Assembly: GCA_026708645.1 (NCBI GenBank)
Contig: JAPOUM010000015.1
Location: forward strand, 1-37,826
Direction: 5' to 3'
DNA: 37,826 nt
Source of the DNA: Acidimicrobiaceae bacterium
GTDB lineage: Bacteria > Actinomycetota > Acidimicrobiia > Acidimicrobiales > Aldehydirespiratoraceae
Part shown: piece after piece, positions 9,693 through 17,047 of the stretch
How positions within the stretch are numbered: the stretch's first letter is position 1
How the letters are laid out: each line of letters opens with the position of its first letter
Position numbers and translations under genes: made by a program
The notes under the pieces: generated by a model
What the model was told of the DNA's origin: nothing
The model's input: only the letters and a program-made list of their open reading frames with translations
Databases searched by the model: none

Positions 9693-11288
9693 TCAGGCGA
9701 GACGGTCCACGAACGCTTCTAGCTGGCGCAGGTTGCGCACCTCGAACACGCCGTCGCAGTAGGGCGCATACTCCCCCACTATCGAATCGCCGGTGTCCCA
9801 GTAGCTGCGGGGCTCGGGGTTGAGCCAGAACACTTGGCGCGCCTTGGATTGCACGGCTTTGACGATCCAACTCTCGGGGGCGTGATAGTTGTTGCGGGCG
9901 TCACCGAGGATCAGCACCGTGGTGCGCGGCCCGACGCCGTCGACATAGTTGTCCCAGAACACGCCGAGAGCGTGGCCGTAGTCGGAGTGGCCGTCCACCC
10001 ACACCACTTCGGCTTCGGTGTTGACCTTGTGTATCGCCTCAGAGATGTCGTCGCCGCCCTCGAAGAAGCCGGTCACCTCGTCGAGCCCGTCGATGAACAC
10101 AAAAGAGCGCACCTTCGAGAACTGGCTCGAGATCGCATACACGAGATGCAGCGTGAACCGGGCGAAAGCGGCCACCGAGCCCGACACGTCGGCTATCACC
10201 ATGATGTCGGGCTTGTGGGGCCGCTTGTGGCGGAACTTCGGCTCCGCAGGCACCCCGCCGTATGACAGCGAATGGCGCACCGTGGAGCGGAAGTCGAGCG
10301 GCCCGTTGCGGCCGTGGCGACGTTTGCGTACCAGCCGCGCCGCCAGTTTGCGGGTCAGCGGATAGATGGCTTTGCGCAGGCTGGCCATCTCTTCGCGGGA
10401 GGCGTGCATGAAGTCGATGTCGGCGGGCAGCGGCCTGCGCAGGGTCTTGGCCATGGCTTCGACGCCGCGGTCGGCCACCAGCCTGCGGCGGATCTCGGAC
10501 TCGATCTGGCGTTTCAGTTCGGCGATGCGCAGCTCGTGCTCGTCACGGCGCAAGCGCAACTTGAAGTCGTCGGCTGCGTCGCTGTCGGCTTCGGGGTCGC
10601 CGCTGCTGTCTTGCTCGGCCTGCATGAGGCGCTCCAGCACGCCGTCGAGGTCGAGGTTGCGCAGAGTGCGGTAGAGGTAGTAGGTGCCGCCGACTGGGCG
10701 TCCCGGCTCCATGCCCGCGTAACGGCGCACCGCCTCTCGGGCGACGGCTCGCAGCATGGCGCCGTCGCCTTGCAGCAGAGCCCGGTAGAGCATCTCCGCC
10801 AGTTCTTCGGGGCTGAGGGAGGCGCCGGCTGCGCCGCCCTGACCCTCGGGCGGCGGCTCCGCGCCGTCGTCTTCGGGGTCGGCGCCGGCGGCCGCGTCGG
10901 CATCGCCTGAGATCGCATACTCGTCGCCGCGCAACGAGAAGTAGACCTCGAAGACGGTCTCGAAAGCCTGCCAGTGGGCCTGATTCTTGACCAGTGTGGC
11001 GGCCAAGGCGTATTTGAAGGTGTCGCGCTGTGCGATGTTGATGTGCTTGACCGCCTCCATCGCGTCGAGGCTCTCGGTGAGGCTCGCAGGGATGCCGACC
11101 GCCCGCAGCTCGGCGATGAAGCCGTTGATCAGGTCCAGCAGAGGGTCGCCCGCCTCGACCGGCAGATCAGGCAGGCTTGGCTGGCCAGCTTCGTCCGGCA
11201 AATCCGACTCAACCTCAAACGGCAAGCCGGGTTCGTCGGACAGCTCCGGCGGATCGGGTTCAACTGCGTTGTCCTGCTGGTCCGACAT
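9693..11288 (-). CDS. VWA-domain protein (CoxE-like), partner of a MoxR ATPase
   Basis: About 531 residues. I chose ATG at 11288 (MSDQQDNAVEPDPPE) because GGAAGG lies at a good distance upstream; an extension to 11489 is repeat-derived. The N-terminal 90 residues are P/E/D-rich with LPDEAG-like repeats. A helical middle follows (NGFIAELRAVGIPASLTESL, RDTFKYALAATLVK). The C-terminal VWA domain has the metal-site motif DVSGS at Asp367 and later HSDYGHALG and LILGDARNN. VWA proteins of this type work with MoxR/CoxD AAA+ proteins in metal-centre insertion or protein remodelling. The MoxR gene lies just upstream on the same strand, so this is a functional pair; the client is unknown. Confidence 0.88.
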   Translation of the reverse strand: MSDQQDNAVEPDPPELSDEPGLPFEVESDLPDEAGQPSLPDLPVEAGDPLLDLINGFIAELRAVGIPASLTESLDAMEAVKHINIAQRDTFKYALAATLVKNQAHWQAFETVFEVYFSLRGDEYAISGDADAAAGADPEDDGAEPPPEGQGGAAGASLSPEELAEMLYRALLQGDGAMLRAVAREAVRRYAGMEPGRPVGGTYYLYRTLRNLDLDGVLERLMQAEQDSSGDPEADSDAADDFKLRLRRDEHELRIAELKRQIESEIRRRLVADRGVEAMAKTLRRPLPADIDFMHASREEMASLRKAIYPLTRKLAARLVRKRRHGRNGPLDFRSTVRHSLSYGGVPAEPKFRHKRPHKPDIMVIADVSGSVAAFARFTLHLVYAISSQFSKVRSFVFIDGLDEVTGFFEGGDDISEAIHKVNTEAEVVWVDGHSDYGHALGVFWDNYVDGVGPRTTVLILGDARNNYHAPESWIVKAVQSKARQVFWLNPEPRSYWDTGDSIVGEYAPYCDGVFEVRNLRQLEAFVDRLA

Positions 11289-11438
11289 GCCGATCCCTTC
11301 CGGCGGGTCAGGCAGGCCGGCTTCGTCGGGCAGACTCGGCAGGCCTGGCTGGCCGGTTGCGGCTGCTTTCACGGTGCTGCAATCTGCTGCAGCCGGTGCT
11401 GCGACGAGGCACGAATCCCCCAACCCCCGTGCGGAGAG

Positions 11439-11547
11439 GCGGTGACGCGCTGCCGGTAGCGCAGCCGGCGCTGCGTCTCGGGCCGCCACGCGACATCGAC
11501 GTCGAACGTGGCGGTGACGCGCTGCCGGTAGCGCAGCCGGCGCTGCG
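11439..11547. repeat. 37-bp direct repeat between moxR and VWA genes
   Basis: Copies at 11439-11475 and 11511-11547 begin GCGGTGACGCGCTGCCGGTA and appear identical over 37 bp, 72 bp apart. They sit in the gap between the MoxR stop and the chosen VWA start. Each contains a GCGCTGCCGGTAGCGCAGC-like inverted segment that could form a hairpin in the transcript. Confidence 0.75.
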
Positions 11548-11606
11548 GCATGGCACGAGTTCCCCGGCTCCGGCCGGCCGGCGCGGCGCGGCTGTCAAGG
11601 CTCGCG

Positions 11607-12812
11607 CTAGAGGCCGAGGCCATCGACGGCGGTCAGTTCCTTGTTGGCTTTGGCGATGTCGCTTTGATACTTCAACAAGATGTTGATCGTGTCGGACGCG
11701 ACCTCAGCGTCGACGTGGCTCACCCCCAGCAGCACCAGCGTCCGGGCCCAGTCGAGAGTCTCAGACACCGACGGCGGCTTCTTGAGTTCGAGACGCCGGA
11801 TCGAGCGCACTACCTGAGCCACCTGGTCGGCCAGGCTGGCGGTGATGTCGGGAACCTTCGCCAAGACGATCTGCTTCTCGCGCTCCATCGACGGGTAGTC
11901 GATGTGCAGATACAGGCAGCGCCGCTTGAGGGCTTCGCTCAGCTCCCGGGTGTTGTTGGAAGTCAAGAACACCAAGGGCACTTGACGCGCTTGCAGGGTG
12001 CCGAGCTCGGGGATCGACACCTGATATTCGCTGAGCACCTCCAACAGCAGCGCCTCGGTCTCCACCTCGACACGGTCGACTTCGTCGATCAGCAGCACGA
12101 TCGGGTCGACGGCGGTGATCGCCTCGAGCAGAGGCCTGGTGAGCAGGAACTCCTCGGAGAAGATGTCGTCGGAGACGTCGCCCCAGCCGCTGTCGGCCGA
12201 GCGCTCGGACTGGATGCGCAGCAGCTGCTTCTTGTAGTTCCACTCGTACAGCGCTTTGGCTTCGTCGAGGCCCTCGTAGCACTGCAAGCGGATCAGCCGG
12301 CTGCGGGTCGCTTCGGCGACGCTTTTGGCCAGCTGGGTCTTGCCGGTGCCGGCGGGGCCCTCCACCAACACCGGCTTGCCGAGGCGGTCGGCAAGGTAAA
12401 CGACCCCGGCGAGCCCGGAGTCGCACAGGTAGTCCACCTCCGAGAGTCGCCGCTGCAGCTCCTCGACGCTCTCGAAACGGTCAGACGCTGCGGGTTCAAC
12501 GGGCCCGGAAGGGTCGGGCGCGGCAGTGCGATCAGACGAATCCGACCCGGCGGAACGACCTGAACCGACGGAACGCTCCGATGCGGCGACGCCATCAGAC
12601 TCAGCAGCGCGGTCAGACCCAGCGGAACGCTCCGATGCGGCGACGCCATCAGAAACAACGGCGCGGTCAGACGGGGCAGCCGGATCAACAGCGGCGGAAC
12701 ACTCAGACGGGGCGGACGGGTCAGACCCGGCAGGGCGGTCAGACGCTGCGGATGCGGCAGGATGCTCGGGCGTGGCAGGATGCTCGGGCGTGGCAGAACT
12801 GTCGGCGGACAT
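11607..12812 (-). CDS. MoxR-family AAA+ ATPase (CoxD-like)
   Basis: A 401-residue protein. The first 110 residues are a low-complexity S/D/A-rich extension (SDGVAASERS repeated; the coding DNA has a 54-bp repeat near 12571 and 12625). The AAA+ core follows: Walker A GPAGTGKT (152-159), the family signature CYEGLDEAKALYEWNY, Walker B LLIDEVDR, then VFLTSNNTRELSEALKRRCL with sensor 1 and the arginine finger. MoxR proteins remodel or mature partner enzymes together with a VWA protein, here encoded directly downstream. It starts 26 bp after the proA stop and may be co-transcribed with it. Confidence 0.92.
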   Translation of the reverse strand: MSADSSATPEHPATPEHPAASAASDRPAGSDPSAPSECSAAVDPAAPSDRAVVSDGVAASERSAGSDRAAESDGVAASERSVGSGRSAGSDSSDRTAAPDPSGPVEPAASDRFESVEELQRRLSEVDYLCDSGLAGVVYLADRLGKPVLVEGPAGTGKTQLAKSVAEATRSRLIRLQCYEGLDEAKALYEWNYKKQLLRIQSERSADSGWGDVSDDIFSEEFLLTRPLLEAITAVDPIVLLIDEVDRVEVETEALLLEVLSEYQVSIPELGTLQARQVPLVFLTSNNTRELSEALKRRCLYLHIDYPSMEREKQIVLAKVPDITASLADQVAQVVRSIRRLELKKPPSVSETLDWARTLVLLGVSHVDAEVASDTINILLKYQSDIAKANKELTAVDGLGL

Positions 12813-12838
12813 GAACGGAACGGGTCCCAGGCTTGCGG

Positions 12839-14107
12839 TCAGCGGACGTGGCCCGCGCCGCGCACGACGAACTTGAGCGTGGTGAGCTGTTCGAGGCCCA
12901 TCGGGCCGCGGGCGTGGAGCTTCTGCGTGCTGATGCCGATCTCGGCGCCGAAACCGAACTCTTCACCGTCGACGAAGCGGGTGGAGGCGTTGACCAGCAC
13001 CACGGCGGCGTCGACTTCTCGGGTGAAACGCTCCGCAGCGGCGACTTCGGCTGTGATGATGGTCTCGGAGTGGCCCGAACCGTTGTCGTTGATGTGCGCA
13101 ATGGCTTCATCGAGCGTGTCCACGACTCTCACCGTCATCTTCAAGTCGAGGAACTCCGAGGCGTGATCCGCGGCTGTGGCCTCCCCCATCGACGGCACCG
13201 CCCGGCGGGCACGCTCGTCGCCCAGCAGTTCCACGCCTGCGAGCGCCGCCGCGGCCCGCGGCAGGAACACGTCGGCGACCGAAGAGTGGACCACCAGCGA
13301 CTCGAGAGCGTTGCAGACCCCCGGCCTCTGGGTTTTGCCGTTGACGATGATGTCTTGCGCCGTGTCGAGGTCGGCCGAAGCATCGACATAGGCATGGCAG
13401 TTGCCGGCGCCGTCGATGATCACCGGCACGGTGGCGTTGCGGGTCACCGACTCGATCAGCGACGGGCCGCCGCGAGGGATCAGGCAGTCGACGAAGCCGT
13501 CCTGCTGCATGAACTCGACGGCAGCGTCGCGCGAAGTGTCGGCGACCAGCACCAGCGAGTCGGCGGGCAGGCCGGCCGAGCCGAGAGCCTCGCGGATGAC
13601 GGCTGCTATCGCGAGGTTGGAGTTGATCGCCGACGACGAGCCTCGAAGGAAGGCGGCGTTGCCGGATTTGAGGCAGAGGCCGGCGGCGTCGGAGGTGACG
13701 TTGGGGCGGCTCTCGTAGATGATCGCCACCACCCCGAGCGGCACGCTGACACGCTCTATGCGCAGCCCGTTGGGCCTCGTCCAACCGTCAGCTATCAAGC
13801 CGACCGGATCGGGCCTCGCGGCGATCTGGCGCAGGCCGTCGGCCATGGCGTCGATGCGCTCCGGCGACAGTCTCAGGCGGTCGACCAGCGGCGCCGGAGT
13901 GCCGTCGCTCTCGGCGCGCCGCACGTCGAGCACGTTGGCCGCGCAGATCTCGTCGGCCTGCTTCACCAGAAGATCAGCCGCCGTCAGCAGCGCCTCGTTC
14001 TTGGCTGCGGTGGAGGCCGCCGCGAGCATCCGCGACGCGGCTTTGGCCCGGGCAGCCAGTTCGGGGACGGCGGGGACTGTGGAGGCTGAGGCTGCTGCGC
14101 TGCTCAC
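12839..14107 (-). CDS. proA: Gamma-glutamyl phosphate reductase
   Basis: ProA reduces gamma-glutamyl phosphate to glutamate-5-semialdehyde with NADPH, the second step of proline synthesis. The 422-residue length is normal. Seen are VPLGVVAIIYESRPNVTSDA, LKSGNAAFLRGSSS, the catalytic cysteine in QRPGVCNALE (Cys265) and EFGFGAEIGISTQKLHARGP. The start is GTG at 14107. Its usual neighbour proB lies 7 kb away on the same strand, behind inserted genes. That suggests the ancestral obgE-proB-proA order was opened by an insertion. Confidence 0.97.
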   Translation of the reverse strand: MSSAAASASTVPAVPELAARAKAASRMLAAASTAAKNEALLTAADLLVKQADEICAANVLDVRRAESDGTPAPLVDRLRLSPERIDAMADGLRQIAARPDPVGLIADGWTRPNGLRIERVSVPLGVVAIIYESRPNVTSDAAGLCLKSGNAAFLRGSSSAINSNLAIAAVIREALGSAGLPADSLVLVADTSRDAAVEFMQQDGFVDCLIPRGGPSLIESVTRNATVPVIIDGAGNCHAYVDASADLDTAQDIIVNGKTQRPGVCNALESLVVHSSVADVFLPRAAAALAGVELLGDERARRAVPSMGEATAADHASEFLDLKMTVRVVDTLDEAIAHINDNGSGHSETIITAEVAAAERFTREVDAAVVLVNASTRFVDGEEFGFGAEIGISTQKLHARGPMGLEQLTTLKFVVRGAGHVR

Positions 14108-14135
14108 CCGCTCAGGCTATAGGCAACGCGGCTGC

Positions 14136-14155
14136 CGGCTCTCCCGCAAGAGCCG
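14136..14155 (-). terminator. Stem-loop downstream of the lipoprotein operon
   Basis: CGGCTCT (14136-14142) and AGAGCCG (14149-14155) form a perfect 7-bp stem with a 6-base loop. It lies between the stop of the lipoprotein gene (14173) and the proA start (14107). There is no clear T-run after it, so termination is only a possibility. Confidence 0.35.
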
Positions 14156-14172
14156 CTTCCCGCCTCGCGGCC

Positions 14173-15123
14173 TCAGGAACTCTCCTCACGCTGAGCTTCG
14201 CCTTGGCCATCACCTAACTCGGCAGAGCCGTCCCGCCCAGCCTCCGCGTCGCTTTCGCTTTCCAGGTCGTCACTGCCCGTGCCTTCCGTGGAGTCAACGT
14301 CAGAGCTGCTCTGATCCGAGTCTGTGTCATCCTCCTCACCAGACTCCTCGTCAAGGTCAGTGGTCTGCTCCTCAGGTGTTCCAGACGTGTCCTCGATACC
14401 CGCTTTGGCTAACTCTGCCGCATCACGAGCATCCTGCAAATCATACGGGAACACCCAGCCATACTCGCCCTCCTCATTCATACCCCAGACTTCCGCGAAC
14501 GGTCCACCTTTTCCTTCCCCTAACGACCCATCGTCATACACACGCACAGCGCCTCCGGATGAGAGGACCCAATATAAGCCCAATTCGTGAGGCCTAGTCC
14601 CAGGGCGACTAGAGCCAGCGTACACCAGATATTGCGGGCTATCAGATGCCCCTATACTACGTATCCCTTCACCAAAAATGTCAAATTCCCGATCTATGTG
14701 ACGCGAATGGACTTTTCCATCAAGGTTTTCAGTGAGGGCGCGAGCTGCGATCATGATCTTCGAGTCAGGTTCGGGCATTTCACCTACTAGCACTTCATCT
14801 GCTTGAAGTACGATGGTATCATACACCCAATACCGGGGCCAACTTTTTGAGTTAATGCGGTGCAGGAAGACGCGCTCAGTGTGGCCGACTACATGTCCCA
14901 AGAACGCGACTATTGCGCCTTGTGTTATCTCATTAATATCATCAGGAAAGTATTCAGAATATGATGCTGAAGCTACTGGAATGGAATCATCAAAGACTGT
15001 TGATAAATCACTCCTTGACACAGTCAAATTGTCAGGATCATCATAATTGCACGTAGCCGTGAGCGCTAAAATTGTGAGTGGCAAAATAATCATGAGCACC
15101 CATCTGCGAGTTCTTCTCATCAT
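14173..15123 (-). CDS. Exported protein with acidic C-terminal tail, paralogue of the next lipoprotein
   Basis: About 316 residues from ATG 15123, chosen for AAGGA upstream. An N-terminal export signal (RRTRRWVLMIILPLTILAL) ends near TATC, a weak lipobox. The conserved part includes IVAFLGHVVGHTER, VLVGEMPEPDSKI, HSRHIDREFDIFGEG, PQYLVYAGSSRPGT and DLQDARDAAELAKAG. The last 70 residues are almost all D, E, S, T and G. The gene 15483-16241 encodes a clear paralogue; both share AKAGIEDTSGTP. Function unknown; a surface or periplasm-side role is inferred. Base composition is lower in GC than the flanking genes, which suggests acquisition from elsewhere. Confidence 0.8.
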   Translation of the reverse strand: MMRRTRRWVLMIILPLTILALTATCNYDDPDNLTVSRSDLSTVFDDSIPVASASYSEYFPDDINEITQGAIVAFLGHVVGHTERVFLHRINSKSWPRYWVYDTIVLQADEVLVGEMPEPDSKIMIAARALTENLDGKVHSRHIDREFDIFGEGIRSIGASDSPQYLVYAGSSRPGTRPHELGLYWVLSSGGAVRVYDDGSLGEGKGGPFAEVWGMNEEGEYGWVFPYDLQDARDAAELAKAGIEDTSGTPEEQTTDLDEESGEEDDTDSDQSSSDVDSTEGTGSDDLESESDAEAGRDGSAELGDGQGEAQREESS

Positions 15124-15134
15124 ACTGATCCTTA

Positions 15135-15448
15135 TTAATAGTGAAGATTTATTGCAGTGACTTCCCACGAATCAAGCTTATTATTATTACCTTGATTGAG
15201 GCAACTTGATTTCGCAGAACCGTGATCAAACCCTATACTATGCCCTATTTCATGGCATATGACATTTTTACGGCAAATATCCGGCGGCTTTTTTCCCTGA
15301 GGCACTGCTTCCCAAGTTCCACATAGGCATCACTATTAATTACAATCTCACTGCTTGGGCATATCGAATTACTGGAAATTCGTACATCGCACTCAAATGA
15401 TCCAGCAACATAATGCTCCGATAGCACTTGCTTGATCGCAGAAGCCAT
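15135..15448 (-). pseudogene. Metzincin-type zinc peptidase fragment with a frameshift
   Basis: The downstream frame reads CRKNVICHEIGHSIGFDHGS, the metzincin zinc site HExxHxxGxxH, then CLNQGNNN and WEVTAINLHY, stop at 15135. The upstream frame starts at ATG 15448 (MASAIKQVLSEHYVAGSFEC, later IVINSDAYVELG) and runs out at 15245. The two join if the A6 run at about 15289-15294 has one more A. The first part has no recognisable signal peptide, so the N-terminus may also be lost: it abuts the truncated end of the upstream lipoprotein. It lies 11 bp before the next gene, within the same apparent operon. It is either a decayed peptidase or a frame error at the homopolymer. Confidence 0.6.
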
Positions 15449-15482
15449 GCATAAGTGTTGTACACAACCGGCAAGCTGGTGC

Positions 15483-16241
15483 TCAGTCAGGTGTTCCAGA
15501 CGTGTCCTCGATACCCGCTTTGGCTAACTCCGCCGCATCACGAGCATCCTGCAAATCATACGGGACCACCCAGCCATTCTCACCCTCCTCATTCACACCC
15601 CAGAATCTTGCGAACGGTCTATCTTTTCCTTCTCCTAACAATCCATCTTCAAACACACGAACAGCACCACCAGCAGTGCTGATCCACCACAAACCTGCCT
15701 CGTGCTCTGGCGTTCCCGGACGGCTCGGACCAGCATACACCAAATACTCCGGAGCATTAGCAGATCTCATGCTTTGAAGCCCATCACCAAAGATATCGAT
15801 CTCTCGATTAATATGGCGAGAATGTGGCGTACCGTCACCATTCTCTGTCAAAGCTCTAACCGCCAAAGTGATTTTATTATCTGGTTCCGGCATCTTACCA
15901 ACTAAAACCTCAGTAGACTGCATGATGATGCCATCATATACATCATAAGCATCCCAATCAATCCACTCCAAATTATCCAGCAATAGCCGTTCTTTATAGC
16001 CGACTACTTGACCTAAAAATATGACAGGTGAATCCACTGAAATATCCTCAATACTGTCATACGGCATTTCAAAAACCACTGAACCTGATACGGGTATGCT
16101 TTCATCAAAGACAGCAAGAGAAGCAAAATCGTATTTCTCAAGTCTATCCGCTTCTCGGAGTGCATCTAACCTTTGACTGCAGGATACTAAGAGCATGATT
16201 ATTAATACAGGTAATAGCTTCATAACTCTCAAGTACACCAT
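15483..16241 (-). CDS. Lipoprotein, paralogue of the neighbouring exported protein
   Basis: About 252 residues from ATG 16241 (or ATG 16223, which gives a tidier signal peptide). MKLLPVLIIMLLVSC is a good lipobox signal, so the mature protein is probably lipid-anchored at Cys. The body matches its paralogue: VIFLGQVVGYKERLL, VLVGKMPEPDNKI, HSRHINREIDIFGDG, PEYLVYAGPSRPGT. It ends at EDTSGTPD, exactly where the paralogue continues into its acidic tail, so this copy appears cut at a recombination point. It starts 4 bp after the stop of the upstream secreted-protein gene. Function unknown. Confidence 0.8.
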   Translation of the reverse strand: MVYLRVMKLLPVLIIMLLVSCSQRLDALREADRLEKYDFASLAVFDESIPVSGSVVFEMPYDSIEDISVDSPVIFLGQVVGYKERLLLDNLEWIDWDAYDVYDGIIMQSTEVLVGKMPEPDNKITLAVRALTENGDGTPHSRHINREIDIFGDGLQSMRSANAPEYLVYAGPSRPGTPEHEAGLWWISTAGGAVRVFEDGLLGEGKDRPFARFWGVNEEGENGWVVPYDLQDARDAAELAKAGIEDTSGTPD

Positions 16242-16245
16242 ACGA

Positions 16246-16767
16246 TCATCTTAAATTTGATACACGCTCACGAGCTGTGTAAGTGTACGCCACCCGCACT
16301 CTTTTCGTGAACGGCGCTACCCGTATCCGCTCGCTAAGCGGCGGCACACGACGCTCACCCGACTGCACCTCATAACTCTCGGTGACAGTCGCCACGCACT
16401 CCCCCGACTCGGAGTCAAACGTCCAAGACAGCGGATCCTCCGTCGTGGCATAGCAACTCGCCACCGGATCCAGCACCGACACCGACGACACCACACACTT
16501 GCCGTCACGCAGCACCACCGAAGATCCCGACGGCGGCGCAGCACACTTCTTCAACGCAGCCACACTTGCCACCCCAGAACACTCCAACGACGCAATATCC
16601 AGAGTCAAACCTGACGGACACAGCGGCAGTTCCACCAACTGCTCTTCAGTGCCCGGTACCACTCTTAATGGCTGACCCTCAGCATGCGTTGGCACACTCC
16701 CCAGCAACACGACCAGCGCAAGCGCCAACGACCTCTGACCGGCAAACCCGACACATGCATGAACCAA
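16246..16767 (-). CDS. Secreted cysteine-containing protein, unknown function
   Basis: About 173 residues. A hydrophobic signal segment (SLALALVVLLGSVPTHAEG) is followed by a Cys-containing body: LPLCPSGLTLDIASLECSG, LKKCAAPPSG, GKCVVSS, ASCYATTED, SGECVATV. The regular Cys spacing suggests disulfides outside the membrane. The start is uncertain: TTG at 16767 is the first in-frame candidate after stops, and I see no strong ribosome-binding site. A C12 run lies 65 bp upstream. The gene is coupled to the lipoprotein gene (gap 4 bp), giving a minus-strand export operon. I do not recognise the family. Confidence 0.6.
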   Translation of the reverse strand: MVHACVGFAGQRSLALALVVLLGSVPTHAEGQPLRVVPGTEEQLVELPLCPSGLTLDIASLECSGVASVAALKKCAAPPSGSSVVLRDGKCVVSSVSVLDPVASCYATTEDPLSWTFDSESGECVATVTESYEVQSGERRVPPLSERIRVAPFTKRVRVAYTYTARERVSNLR

Positions 16768-16831
16768 GTATCGCGCAAAGCCTGCGCCACGTCAAGAGCA
16801 ACTTTCTCAGCAGACGCAATCTTTGGCGCTG

Positions 16832-16843
16832 CCCCCCCCCCCC
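16832..16843. repeat. C12 tract upstream of the secreted-protein operon
   Basis: Twelve C on plus, 65 bp before the possible start at 16767 and about 205 bp before divergent murJ. The frame that enters the secreted protein has stops just downstream of the tract, so slippage here would more likely affect promoter spacing or a leader than the protein itself. Confidence 0.85.
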
Positions 16844-17047
16844 ACTGTCCCCTCTCCTCCCTCCGTAGAGCATTTGATGCAGTCGGCGTCTGCTTGCACG
16901 CGCAATATCGGTAAGCCCTCATACAACGACCAGGTTCTCTTGCTCAGACGCCGCAAGGCAGGTGCCCGCATACAGCGAATCCTGCCCTGCCCGGCGGGGC
17001 GCTAGCCTCGATGCACTCGCAATGGACAGCCACCAACAGCCCCAGCA

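Noticed and set aside
11289..11489. N-terminal extension of the VWA protein
   Set aside because: It is encoded by the intergenic 37-bp repeats, while an internal ATG has a good ribosome-binding site.
16665..16922. Minus-strand protein reading through the C12 tract
   Set aside because: No recognisable domain, and it overlaps the signal-peptide frame of the secreted protein in another frame.
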